A stretch of DNA of 23,351 bases. Source: JAYVJH01 sp043777595 (GTDB lineage: Bacteria; Bacteroidota; Bacteroidia; Cytophagales; Spirosomataceae). The notes beneath the pieces were generated by a model. That model saw only the letters and a program-made list of their open reading frames with translations, had not been told where the DNA came from and searched no databases. This document shows positions 1 through 7,573 of the stretch, one piece after another (position 1 is the stretch's first letter; each line of letters begins with the position of its first letter). The position numbers were made by a program, and so were the translations under genes. The stretch is taken from contig JAYWHT010000001.1 of the NCBI GenBank assembly GCA_043777595.1, positions 1-23,351 on the forward strand, read 5' to 3'.

Positions 1-129
1 CTCTACAAACTTTTGGGTATAATGCAAATACTTATTGCCAATTGTCTTAGTGACGATTACTTTCATTGCCTCCTTAGCAACTTTAACGCCTTGTCCAGAG
101 TCACGTATGGTTTGAATTATCGTTGTCAT
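1..129 (-). CDS. Partial hypothetical protein (N-terminus only)
   Basis: An open frame starts at an ATG at 129 and runs off the left edge, giving the first 43 residues (begins MTTIIQTIRDSGQGVKVAKE). I do not recognise the family. There is no signal peptide; the piece is short and basic, with an alternating Val/Ile/Lys stretch. It lies 21 bases after the stop of the small frame 151..297 and on the same strand as the lipase-like gene, so it is probably co-transcribed with them. The start is the first ATG after that stop. With only 43 residues visible, no function can be given. Confidence 0.5.
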   Translation of the reverse strand, partial: MTTIIQTIRDSGQGVKVAKEAMKVIVTKTIGNKYLHYTQKFVE

Positions 130-150
130 AACTTTGGTAAAAAGAACGGG

Positions 151-297
151 TTATTTAATTTTGGTTGGCACTCCAACTTTTGAAGGATCAAACTGTTCTG
201 GTGCTAAAATTTTAGGCATCATATCTTGCCTAATACGATTAAGTTCTTTTGCCTGTTTAGTACCACAAATATGCAAGGACTGTGCGTATGCTTCCAT
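151..297 (-). CDS. Possible small hypothetical protein (48 aa)
   Basis: This short frame runs from an ATG at 297 to a TAA at 151-153 and begins MEAYAQSLHICGTKQAKE. It starts 6 bases after the stop of the lipase-like gene and ends 21 bases before the start of the edge gene, so it fills the gap exactly as a member of the same operon would. The product is hydrophilic with no signal peptide or membrane segment, and I recognise no family. A small protein directly downstream of a lipase-fold protein could be an immunity or chaperone partner, but that is only a guess from position. It could also be non-coding spacer. Confidence 0.4.
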   Translation of the reverse strand: MEAYAQSLHICGTKQAKELNRIRQDMMPKILAPEQFDPSKVGVPTKIK

Positions 298-303
298 AAA
301 ATG

Positions 304-1971
304 TTAGCGTTTTTGGGTAATTGTACTGTAAAACACACTTGACTTAGTCTTATTTTTTTCGGCTTGATGAACTGCCGAATCTGGAACTTTTGAATAAGTT
401 GCCTTCTGACGAGAAGATGATATTGAACCTGTATTGATGTTGCCATAAAGCACATCATCTAACTTTCTATTAGATTTCCACTTGCCGACTACTTTCATGG
501 GTACACAAGCGGGGTCTTTAAAGTATTTCCAATAATTATCAAGCGGGTGCCAATTTGCCGCATTCTTAGCTAAACTTTGTCCAGAAGCCCATGTGCTGAT
601 TAGTTTTATTAGTTCACTCCCCGAAATTTTGCCATTTTTTAGTATTTCTTGAGTAAGTAGTTCATCTGCTTTCGATTTCCCTTTGGTTGTAAGATTTGAA
701 ATGTAATGTTTGAATATTATAATGGCACGGGCATAATTAACACCAGATATTGTAAATATATCTAACAAGCCCGTTAGAATGGAAGCTGATTCTACATCAG
801 ATGGTTGTATCTGCAAAGTACTACCTGGTTGATTACCTGCCTGATTTATTAAATTATTCGGTCCTTGGATAGTTGTGATATTTTTTTCGTAGTCTTTGAT
901 TCCTAATTTATCAATATACTCTTTTGCTCCAGGCGAATCGAATGTGGTAGTTTGCTGTCCATTTTTTGCACCAATTACTTGTGCAATGAAACCACCCAAA
1001 GAATGCCCTGTCTGTACTACTGTAAAGTCTGGATACTTCTCTTTTATTAACTTTTGTAATTTCTCGTTATAAGCCAAAGCATCTTTTATTTGAGCTTGCG
1101 GCTCTGAACCAAGTGCAATATCTCTATCGGCGTTTAGCCAATCTTTCCTAAATCTTTCAAGAGATGAATTTTCACTACCCCTATGCGATACAATTATTTC
1201 ATGGGTTTCTTTGTTGATATAAACTCTTACATCATAACCAGATTTTGAATCTAAGTGTTGATCTAAAACCGTAAAACCAGCAGGTAGTTTATCGGTTTTA
1301 TCATCTGAATATCCATGCTGATTTAAAAGAGCAAGCGTTTGACTACTGTTATAAATACCGCTTTGCCCGTTTCCAGTGGGGTCTGCTAAGTAGTTGTTAG
1401 TGCCTACTGCCGTAATATAAGATTCGCTAACTTGTTGTTTAGGGTCGGTTGTGAGCCATTTTACCCCATCTATACCCACACCTATGATTGCCCCCACAAT
1501 TTTATCTGCGAGTGCACCGCCTGCATCGCCTACATACACTACTGTATTAACAATACCTTCTACAGTTTTATCTGCGAGTGCACCGCCTGCATCGCCTACA
1601 TACACTACTGAGTCGACTACACTCGTCACACCATCTATTACATTATTTTTAGTTTCAATAGCTATGCCTTTAATGTTTTGCCCACCTGCTTTTAAATCAT
1701 CGCCCATTTGAAGCAATATGCCTTTAATGTTTTGGCCACCTGTTTTCAAGTCATCACCCATTTGATAACCTATACTTTTAACATTTTCACCACCAACCTT
1801 TAAATCATCGCCTAATTGCTTTATATAATAGGCTACATTACCTCCGCCTGCTTTCAACTCGTCAATCCTTTGGTGTATATACTGATTGATTCCATTTTTA
1901 ATTGCGGCCTCAATTTTTGATGTATCTTTTAGTTTAAGTGCTTCGGTAACTATTGTAGCAATTGATTTCAT
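304..1971 (-). CDS. Lipase (class 3)-fold protein with N-terminal amphipathic repeats
   Basis: 555 residues with no signal peptide. Residues 39-110 are four 18-residue repeats (pattern LKxGGxNxKxIxxQMGDD), and 122-165 are two nearly identical 22-residue units (VVYVGDAGGALADK...). From about 230 an alpha/beta-hydrolase domain of the class-3 lipase type follows. It has an HRGSEN segment at 263, the nucleophile elbow G-H-S-L-G with Ser324, a TFDSPGA strand, and a candidate catalytic His475 in NWHPLDNY. The acid residue is less clear (Asp345 or a later position). Such enzymes hydrolyse acyl esters of lipids; the substrate here is unknown. The repeats could form a membrane-binding or translocation segment. 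It lies downstream of the coiled-coil gene on the same strand and could be an effector or a cytosolic lipid hydrolase. The fold assignment is fairly secure; the role is not. Confidence 0.8.
   Translation of the reverse strand: MKSIATIVTEALKLKDTSKIEAAIKNGINQYIHQRIDELKAGGGNVAYYIKQLGDDLKVGGENVKSIGYQMGDDLKTGGQNIKGILLQMGDDLKAGGQNIKGIAIETKNNVIDGVTSVVDSVVYVGDAGGALADKTVEGIVNTVVYVGDAGGALADKIVGAIIGVGIDGVKWLTTDPKQQVSESYITAVGTNNYLADPTGNGQSGIYNSSQTLALLNQHGYSDDKTDKLPAGFTVLDQHLDSKSGYDVRVYINKETHEIIVSHRGSENSSLERFRKDWLNADRDIALGSEPQAQIKDALAYNEKLQKLIKEKYPDFTVVQTGHSLGGFIAQVIGAKNGQQTTTFDSPGAKEYIDKLGIKDYEKNITTIQGPNNLINQAGNQPGSTLQIQPSDVESASILTGLLDIFTISGVNYARAIIIFKHYISNLTTKGKSKADELLTQEILKNGKISGSELIKLISTWASGQSLAKNAANWHPLDNYWKYFKDPACVPMKVVGKWKSNRKLDDVLYGNINTGSISSSRQKATYSKVPDSAVHQAEKNKTKSSVFYSTITQKR
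1477..1608 (-). repeat. Two 66-bp tandem units inside the lipase-like gene
   Basis: The two copies encode residues 122-143 and 144-165 of the lipase-like protein. At DNA level a 45-base block is identical at 1500-1544 and 1566-1610, exactly 66 bases apart. The identity, including silent positions, points to a recent duplication or gene conversion. Confidence 0.85.
1642..1857 (-). repeat. Four 54-bp tandem units (18-residue repeats) in the lipase-like gene
   Basis: Four consecutive 18-residue units (residues 39-110) share LK-x-GG-x-N-[VI]-K plus a GDD end; the last unit diverges at its end. Eighteen residues is five helical turns, so the same face recurs in each unit and the array could form a long amphipathic helix or stacked hairpins. 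Unlike the 66-bp pair, the DNA copies are diverged, so this array is older. Confidence 0.75.
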
Positions 1972-1985
1972 TATCTTAATTTTTT

Positions 1986-2020
1986 AAAAACTGGGTTTTC
2001 CATTTCTGAAAAACCCAGTT
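1986..2020 (-). terminator. Probable intrinsic terminator after the coiled-coil gene
   Basis: A perfect 11-bp inverted repeat (1989-1999 with 2010-2020, arm AACTGGGTTTT, 10-nt loop) lies just after the stop codon at 2034. On the minus strand the stem is followed by a short T run. It could reduce read-through from the coiled-coil gene into the lipase-like gene. The stem has only four G-C pairs, so termination may be partial; a bidirectional or mRNA-stabilising role is also possible. Confidence 0.55.
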
Positions 2021-2033
2021 GGTTGGTTTGATT

Positions 2034-3554
2034 TTAGTTGTCGTTAATGTTACGGTAGGCTTGGTAAGCCGCTTGTTCCCAGTTGTGTGCTTGGTCGGCA
2101 TAACCTTTTGCCTGGCTTTCATAACCATCTGCTTGGCCAGCACTTGTTCGGGCAGAGTTTTCGTGGTTATCAGCCTGTTCGGCAGATCTTTCAGCATCGT
2201 GCATCAATTGTTCTGTTCTCTTTTCTTCGTCAATTGATTCTCCCAATAAATCGTTAATATGCTTACGGTCGGCTTCGCTTTCTGTTACCAAATCGTTGAT
2301 ATGGTCATTTTTCTCCTTGCAGTGCGCTTCTGTGTCATCAAAGGCTTTTTCCATGTTATGTAGTGTTTCTTCTACGTGTTTGTAGGCATCATCCATATTT
2401 TTAACTACTTGGTTGGCATGGTCATGGTCTTGGTCAATTTCTGCTACTAATTTATTGCCCTCAGCGTGCAATTCGTTGATTTCTTTCAAATGCTCATTAG
2501 ATTTATCTAAGGTGTCTTGTGCCGCTTGCTCATCTTTCTGAATTTCTTCCAACGAATTTTGTGCTGCCGCTTCGTGTTTGTCGGCTTCTTGGCTTGATGT
2601 TAGGGCTGCCGCTTCGTGCTTGTCAGCTTCTTGGCTTGATGTTAAGGCCGCCGCTTCGTGCTTGTCGGCTTCTTGACTCGATGTTAAGGCTGCCGCTTCG
2701 TGTTTGTCGGCTTCTTGGCTCGACTTTAAAGTGTTGGCTTCATACTCGTCAGCTTTCTTGCTTGAATCCAGCGTGTTGGCTTCGTGTTCATCGGCTTTTT
2801 TGCTTGACGCTAACGTATTGGCTTCGTATTCATCGGCTTTCTTGCTCGAATCCAGCGTCTTGGCTTCGTATTCGTCGGCTTTCTTGCTCGACGCTAAGGT
2901 GTTGGCTTCATACTCGTCGGCTTTCTTGCTCGACGCTAAGGCTTCGGTTTCAAATTTCTGCGCGTCAGCAGCAGATGCTTTAGCTTCGTCTTCAAACTTT
3001 TGCGCGTCGGTAGCAGAGGCTTTGGCTTCGTCTTCAAATTTCTGAGCGTCGGCGGCAGAGGCTTTAGCTTCGTCTTCAAATTTCTGAGCGTCGGCGGCAG
3101 AGGCTTTGGCTTCGTCTTCAAATTTCTGAGCGTCGCCAGCAGAGGCTTTGGCATTGGCTTCGTACTCGTCAGCTTTCTTGCTTGAGTCCAGCGTAGCAGT
3201 TTCGAGTTCCTGTACGTGTTTGTGTAGCTCCACTACCTGCTGTTCATGGTCTTGCACTTTTTTAAACAAATCGGAGGTGTCATGTTCGTAACTTTGAATT
3301 TGTTTCAAAAAGTCGGTAGCTTGATGCTCTAAGTCTTGCACATGTACCAGCGTATCTTTAACCTGGGCAAATATGTTAGAAATATCGGTTTCCATACTGT
3401 GGGCATGTTCATAAGTAGCCTTTGTTTCAGCTACCACTTGTAAAATTTGCTCGTTCAGCGCAACCGATCTTTCTTGTTCGGCTTGGATTTGTTGCAGCGC
3501 AGCTTGGGCTAAGTCTGCAATACTTTCGCCCGAAAAATTATTAACTGGGTCCAT
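2034..3554 (-). CDS. Long coiled-coil protein with 14-residue repeats
   Basis: 506 residues, very acidic and Ala/Glu/Lys-rich, with no signal peptide, membrane segment or enzymatic motif. Residues 1-120 are helical and contain regular heptads. Residues 121-330 hold 15 consecutive 14-residue units (two heptads each) in blocks: one SSKKADEYEAN unit, five AKASAADAQKFEDE units, five [AT]L[AD]SSKKADEYEAN units, then four L[KT]SSQEADKHEAA units. Two decayed units follow (331-358). Another helical stretch leads to three looser 14-residue repeats near the C-terminus (ADNHENSART, ADGYESQAKG, AHNWEQAAYQ). The pattern predicts a very long rod. The gene starts from the intergenic region shared with the dynamin-like gene. 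A structural, scaffolding or LEA-like protective role is conceivable; I do not recognise a named family. Confidence 0.85.
   Translation of the reverse strand: MDPVNNFSGESIADLAQAALQQIQAEQERSVALNEQILQVVAETKATYEHAHSMETDISNIFAQVKDTLVHVQDLEHQATDFLKQIQSYEHDTSDLFKKVQDHEQQVVELHKHVQELETATLDSSKKADEYEANAKASAGDAQKFEDEAKASAADAQKFEDEAKASAADAQKFEDEAKASATDAQKFEDEAKASAADAQKFETEALASSKKADEYEANTLASSKKADEYEAKTLDSSKKADEYEANTLASSKKADEHEANTLDSSKKADEYEANTLKSSQEADKHEAAALTSSQEADKHEAAALTSSQEADKHEAAALTSSQEADKHEAAAQNSLEEIQKDEQAAQDTLDKSNEHLKEINELHAEGNKLVAEIDQDHDHANQVVKNMDDAYKHVEETLHNMEKAFDDTEAHCKEKNDHINDLVTESEADRKHINDLLGESIDEEKRTEQLMHDAERSAEQADNHENSARTSAGQADGYESQAKGYADQAHNWEQAAYQAYRNINDN
2565..3194 (-). repeat. Array of fifteen 42-bp units encoding 14-residue coiled-coil repeats
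   Basis: Fifteen in-frame 42-bp units cover residues 121-330 of the coiled-coil protein. They fall into three sequence classes arranged in contiguous blocks, which is the pattern expected from local tandem duplication. Adjacent units of the same class are close to identical in DNA, so copy number may vary between strains. Confidence 0.9.
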
Positions 3555-3589
3555 TTTAAAATTTATTTTAGTTATTGGATGTGTTTATT

Positions 3590-3597
3590 TAAATTTG
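3590..3597 (+). promoter_or_regulatory. Bacteroidota-type -7 element (TAAATTTG)
   Basis: TAAATTTG matches the TAnnTTTG -7 consensus of Bacteroidota housekeeping promoters and lies 66 bases before the plus-strand start at 3663. A TTG lies upstream at 3575-3577, but only 12 bases away, closer than the usual -33 spacing. The assignment rests mainly on the -7 match. Confidence 0.4.
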
Positions 3598-3608
3598 TAC
3601 TGCCATTT

Positions 3609-3625
3609 AGTGTTTAATAAACACT
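3609..3625. promoter_or_regulatory. Perfect 17-bp palindrome in a divergent promoter region (possible operator)
   Basis: AGTGTTTA-A-TAAACACT is a perfect 8-bp inverted repeat around one central base. It lies between the divergent coiled-coil and dynamin-like genes, just downstream of the -7 element at 3590-3597. This is where a dimeric regulator could repress or coordinate both genes. No regulator gene is adjacent, so the binding protein is unknown. Confidence 0.45.
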
Positions 3626-3662
3626 ACACCCAATAAGTTAGCACTATGCCAAAATTTTTATT

Positions 3663-5378
3663 ATGATCGCTAAAAAACAATATTTTTCACGCTTCAAAAG
3701 TAGCCTCGACGAACAACTTAGTACAATGCACGAACTGTCGATTGGTTCTACTAAGAGTATTATTGAACCCAAATTGAGTGAACTTTCTAACGATTTTGAA
3801 GGAGAGGAGCTACTACTCAAAGTATTGGTCTTGGGGAATCCTGATATTAGTTTTTTAGAGAAGTTAGCCTTGGGGTTATCGAACGCTGATTTGATTGACA
3901 AACTATCAGATGTTCACCTACTTTATCGGCCAGTCAAAGTGGCTTATCAAATTGGCACACTGACTGTTCATGCCGTATTTTACGGGGCAAATGCGCATTC
4001 GATTGAGTACTCTGGACTTTTTGAGGGGCACTTAGGAGTTGTGGTCTTTGCCGACGAAGTATCTATGAACGCGAAAAATTACGAATTGATAAAAAGGATT
4101 TTTCGTCAGCACAGTTTTTTGTGGTTATTAAAAAATTCGTCTAACAACAAGTGTGCGCTTGAACTACCAGAACACCTCATTGCATCCGAATGGGCTGACA
4201 TTGATACTGATAATAACACTTTGGAACACCTTACAAAAAGGACAGATTTTTTACCCAAAATGGCTATTACTCAAACTTTAAATTCTTTATTAGCCATTGA
4301 AACATTGAGCCAATCTGCAGTAAAGTTTGTGAGAGATGCAGATAAGCAAAACAAAATAAGCCGAATGACCATACCTCTTCAGCAGAGTAGTACATATATT
4401 AAAGGTTTTCAGGACATTGACCCTTACAACTCAATTAAGTACAATATCCAATATCAATTATCACAATTAGAACGAAATATAAACGACAAGTTAGATTTAT
4501 TTTTTTTGCCAGGTACTGGTCCGTTTTGGGGGAAAGTTTATCCTACAGTTGATACACTTAGCAGACTTGATACCGTCGAAAAAGCCAAAACAAATACGCT
4601 CAAAGTACCCGACAAGGCACGTGATATGTTTTTGAATCATACCCGAAACGTTTTAGAAGAGCGGTTTTTGATATTTACCCAACTTACAAACGAAGCACTG
4701 GTCAATATAAATATTGATACTACACAGGTTTGCGAACAAAAAAATGTACCTCCTATTAATTTTTTCATTGCACCGCTCAATGAAAAAGACTCTCAGACCA
4801 CCCTCGACAGTGCCATTAGGATTGAACGAGCTTACGAAGCTAATGTGCAGCGCAAAGGATGGTATGAATATTTCATGGCCGTTCGTAAGTTCCAAATGAT
4901 TTTTCTAATGTTAATATCTTTGTTCGGGATTGGTTCTTTCATCAGAAAGCAACCTAAAATAATGATTACGGCTTCGTTGATATTAACTGCTTTCGGGGCT
5001 TACACGCTCCGTAAAACAGTGAAACAAGAACGTGACGAACAAACCGAAAAAGAGTTGGAAAAGGCTCGCGAAAATCTTAAAGACGAGGCCAGACGTATGG
5101 GCAGTGAAACCGCACAACGCTGGCGAAAGCAATTTAGTGACTATTATAAATCTGTAAATACCCAATTTATCAAACAGATTGAGGAAACATCTCAGGCATA
5201 TTTAATGCACAAGCACTCTACACTCGAAGACGAAAAGCGACTTCATCAGCGTTTATTGCAAAACATAGACAATACAGATAAGCATTATGCAGCTTTTTAT
5301 CGCAATCAAGAAGTATGGCAACGCAACCACCAACGTCTGAAAAGTGAGCTAAAAACAGAGTTTTTAAAAATACGTTGA
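3663..5378 (+). CDS. Dynamin-like membrane protein with degenerate GTPase-like domain
   Basis: 571 residues. After a helical N-terminus, residues 50-165 resemble a P-loop GTPase fold: a beta-strand plus loop KVLVLGNPDISFLEK, later a strand GVVVFAD, and another strand FLWLLKN. The P-loop itself lacks the GKS/GKT lysine, and no clear DxxG is present. A long helical region follows (about 200-400), then two closely spaced hydrophobic segments (410-427 and 432-449) forming a hairpin, and a highly charged helical tail (450-571). This order (GTPase-like, helices, membrane hairpin, helices) matches bacterial dynamin-like proteins, which remodel membranes. Without the P-loop lysine, nucleotide hydrolysis is doubtful. 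It is transcribed divergently from the coiled-coil gene. An alternative is an unrelated membrane-anchored helical protein. The family call is tentative. Confidence 0.6.
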   Translation: MIAKKQYFSRFKSSLDEQLSTMHELSIGSTKSIIEPKLSELSNDFEGEELLLKVLVLGNPDISFLEKLALGLSNADLIDKLSDVHLLYRPVKVAYQIGTLTVHAVFYGANAHSIEYSGLFEGHLGVVVFADEVSMNAKNYELIKRIFRQHSFLWLLKNSSNNKCALELPEHLIASEWADIDTDNNTLEHLTKRTDFLPKMAITQTLNSLLAIETLSQSAVKFVRDADKQNKISRMTIPLQQSSTYIKGFQDIDPYNSIKYNIQYQLSQLERNINDKLDLFFLPGTGPFWGKVYPTVDTLSRLDTVEKAKTNTLKVPDKARDMFLNHTRNVLEERFLIFTQLTNEALVNINIDTTQVCEQKNVPPINFFIAPLNEKDSQTTLDSAIRIERAYEANVQRKGWYEYFMAVRKFQMIFLMLISLFGIGSFIRKQPKIMITASLILTAFGAYTLRKTVKQERDEQTEKELEKARENLKDEARRMGSETAQRWRKQFSDYYKSVNTQFIKQIEETSQAYLMHKHSTLEDEKRLHQRLLQNIDNTDKHYAAFYRNQEVWQRNHQRLKSELKTEFLKIR

Positions 5379-5427
5379 AGGGCGTTAAACCTGAACTGGA
5401 TTATGTCCTCAAATGATTCAGGCAGTA

Positions 5428-6684
5428 TTATGGATTTGTGGTAACAATCCTGAGTCCGATGCTGTAAAAACCTTCGTGAGGCGTAGCCCCTGAGCGATAA
5501 ACTGAACGAATTTGTGCCAAGTCAGACTGCCAACTGCCGCCTCTAATTACCCTCTGCCTGCCGTCTGTTGGCCCCATTGGGCTTTCATTTGGGCTATTTT
5601 TATAATATTTCTCACTGTACCAGTCGGCACACCACTCCCAAGCGTTGCCGCTCATATCGAAGAGGTCTAATTCATTTGATTTCTTTTTTCCAACTGCATG
5701 AGTTTGGTTACCTGAGTTGGCTTTAAACCAAGCCACCTCCTCGGGCTTGCCTATTCCCGCAAAGTTGAGTGATTGGGTTTTTATGCCACCACGGGCGGCA
5801 TACTCCCATTCTGCCTCAGTAGGTAACCTAAATGAGCGGTTGGTTTCTTTGGAAAGCCAATTGCAAAACGCCAACGCATCGTTCCAAGACACGTATAGAA
5901 CTGGATCATTGGTGTTTTCGGCACTGCGAACTTTACCAGCTGCATCGTAACCAAAGTTAACTTCTTTGCGTTTTGAACCGTCTATCACTATTGCACCATC
6001 GTTTTGTTGGGCTTCGGTGACATACCCCGTTTTGGTCATAAAGTAAGCAAACTGCCGATGCGTTACTTCAAATTTGCCAACATAAAAACTATTGAGCTTT
6101 ACAGTATGGGATGGCTCGTTTTTATTTTTATTGAATTCATCCCCCATTATAAAAGTACCTCCCTCCACAAAAACCATATTATTTGAAATTTCCTCTATGT
6201 AACTGTCCTTATACCTCGCTTCTTTTTTTATAATAGTTGCGTTTCCACCAGCCAAAACTTGGTTGTAATTAGCACTTTCAACGGGTTTCCTGTTGAATTT
6301 TATAGAAACTATTTCTAAATCAGTCGTTGATACTCGAACACTGTTTTGGTAGTCGAGTAGGTTTTTATTTTGGGGTATTGCCATCAATAAGTACTTCCCC
6401 TCATCTACGAATACTTGCATTTGAGCAGCATTTGGGAGCATAAATGTGTATTCTTTTGTGCCTTTCAACAATACATTACATGCACTATCCGAGACCAGCA
6501 TTACATTTTTTTTGAGTGCTGGTTTAGATGAAAAACTACTCGAAGCTCCGCCTCCCGTTGACCGCCGTGCAGATGGAGTAACTTGTTTGGAATCAGCTTT
6601 GGGTTTTCTTGCAGGTATGGACACCTGAGCAAACAACATGGTTGAAGCTAATGTAAGAAAAACAGATAATATATTTTTTTTCAT
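5428..6684 (-). CDS. Secreted FGE-sulfatase-fold (SUMF1-like) protein, probably non-catalytic
   Basis: 418 residues with a signal peptide (MKKNILSVFLTLASTMLFAQ). Residues 61-131 look like a small beta domain resembling PEGA. Residues 169-413 are an FGE-sulfatase domain: NNMVFVEGGTFIMGDE, FEVTHRQFAYF, RLPTEAEWEYAARGG, MSGNAWEWCADWY, RVIRGGSW, and a final GLR. True formylglycine-generating enzymes have a copper-binding cysteine pair near the C-terminus (CxxxxC type); here that stretch reads QIRSVYRSGATPHEG with no cysteine. It is therefore more likely a binding or structural member. Members of this family are often found with Ser/Thr kinases, as here. It is the last gene of the operon, 3 bases after the FHA-TM gene, and convergent with the dynamin-like gene. 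The product should be periplasmic or surface-located. Confidence 0.88.
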   Translation of the reverse strand: MKKNILSVFLTLASTMLFAQVSIPARKPKADSKQVTPSARRSTGGGASSSFSSKPALKKNVMLVSDSACNVLLKGTKEYTFMLPNAAQMQVFVDEGKYLLMAIPQNKNLLDYQNSVRVSTTDLEIVSIKFNRKPVESANYNQVLAGGNATIIKKEARYKDSYIEEISNNMVFVEGGTFIMGDEFNKNKNEPSHTVKLNSFYVGKFEVTHRQFAYFMTKTGYVTEAQQNDGAIVIDGSKRKEVNFGYDAAGKVRSAENTNDPVLYVSWNDALAFCNWLSKETNRSFRLPTEAEWEYAARGGIKTQSLNFAGIGKPEEVAWFKANSGNQTHAVGKKKSNELDLFDMSGNAWEWCADWYSEKYYKNSPNESPMGPTDGRQRVIRGGSWQSDLAQIRSVYRSGATPHEGFYSIGLRIVTTNP

Positions 6685-6687
6685 TTC

Positions 6688-7551
6688 TTAAAATCTTGAT
6701 GGTGCTTTTACCTCTAAAATTTCTACGCCTTTTTTATCTTTTTTGAATTCAGGATATTGCGGCGTTAAAATTCTTGAAAAGTCGAAATCAGTGTCCTCAT
6801 TCCGAATAAATAAACTAACCATAATAGCGTCTTTTATCACAGAAATTGGTTTGTAGGTACCATTGGCAATTTCTAAATTTAATGATTGCTCAACGGGCTT
6901 TTGGAATTCCCAACCCTTAGCGGTGCTATCGTAGGTAATTGTAGTAATCGTTAATATTGTAAAGGGTTTGCCCGAAGCATTACTGATATTCACCTGTCTT
7001 GGCTTGAGATTCTCCCGCAAAAAATCAAATTTTAATTTTTCTTGGGGGCTAATAATCAACCCTTCTTGCATATCGCTAAAATGGTCATACATCAAAAACG
7101 CCGACCAAAAAAATAACGCAACTACTGCACCCCAAAGCAGTGGGTAATTGTGGTACCAGGTTTTGGGTTGTTGGTTTTCCAAGAATGTTTTTCGCTCGGG
7201 GGTAAGCTGCACCACTTGCGGCTCATCGCTCTCTTGTTGCTTGGCCTCAAGTGCAGCTATTGGTTTCGGTTTGGGTTCTTCTACTCTGTTTGAGGCTTCA
7301 AAAACAATAGGTTCTTTAATCAACAGCGCATCAATGTCTATCCACTCTCGGCCAATCATGATTTTGTCAGTTGGCTCAATAACCTTTTGCTTTACGCGCC
7401 AGTTATTGACCCATGTCCCCTTCTTTGTATTCAAATCTCTAACTATTATGGTTGTGCCGTCAAACTGTAATTCGGCGTGGTGTTTTTCAGCGGCTGGGTC
7501 TAAGACTACCAAATCGTTTTTGATGTCACTTCCTATTTTCCAAATTTTCAT
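6688..7551 (-). CDS. FHA-domain single-pass membrane protein
   Basis: 287 residues from the chosen start. Residues 1-78 are an FHA domain, which binds phosphothreonine peptides: KIGSDIKNDLVVLD at the start, HHAEL at 24-28, and RDLNTKKGTWVNN at 38-50. The usual arginine of the GR motif is Ser8, so phospho-binding may be altered. A proline/charged linker leads to one membrane segment (about 137-155, PLLWGAVVALFFWSAFLMY), then about 130 residues of predicted beta-rich periplasmic domain. The start at 7551 (MKIWKIG) is preferred over an upstream ATG at 7602, because FHA domains begin here and the upstream one would overlap the preceding gene by 29 bases. It is the third FHA protein of the cluster and could couple cytosolic phosphorylation to the periplasm. 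Confidence 0.85.
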   Translation of the reverse strand: MKIWKIGSDIKNDLVVLDPAAEKHHAELQFDGTTIIVRDLNTKKGTWVNNWRVKQKVIEPTDKIMIGREWIDIDALLIKEPIVFEASNRVEEPKPKPIAALEAKQQESDEPQVVQLTPERKTFLENQQPKTWYHNYPLLWGAVVALFFWSAFLMYDHFSDMQEGLIISPQEKLKFDFLRENLKPRQVNISNASGKPFTILTITTITYDSTAKGWEFQKPVEQSLNLEIANGTYKPISVIKDAIMVSLFIRNEDTDFDFSRILTPQYPEFKKDKKGVEILEVKAPSRF

Positions 7552-7573
7552 AAATCGCAATTTTGATACTATT

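Noticed and set aside
219..458. 79-residue minus-strand frame overlapping the lipase-like gene end
   Set aside because: It overlaps the better supported lipase-like gene in another frame and its product looks like out-of-frame translation.
2519..3185. Several long plus-strand and alternate-frame open frames across the coiled-coil gene
   Set aside because: They are shadows of the 42-bp repeat array: a repeat length divisible by three keeps other frames open. Their products are low-complexity and have no recognisable domain.
2565..3194. Regular 42-bp periodicity reminiscent of a CRISPR array
   Set aside because: There are no unique spacers; the whole unit repeats and is in frame with a 14-residue coiled-coil repeat.
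5390..5422. CCTGAA/TTCAGG inverted repeat between convergent genes as a bidirectional terminator
   Set aside because: Only six paired bases with a 21-base loop and no T run.
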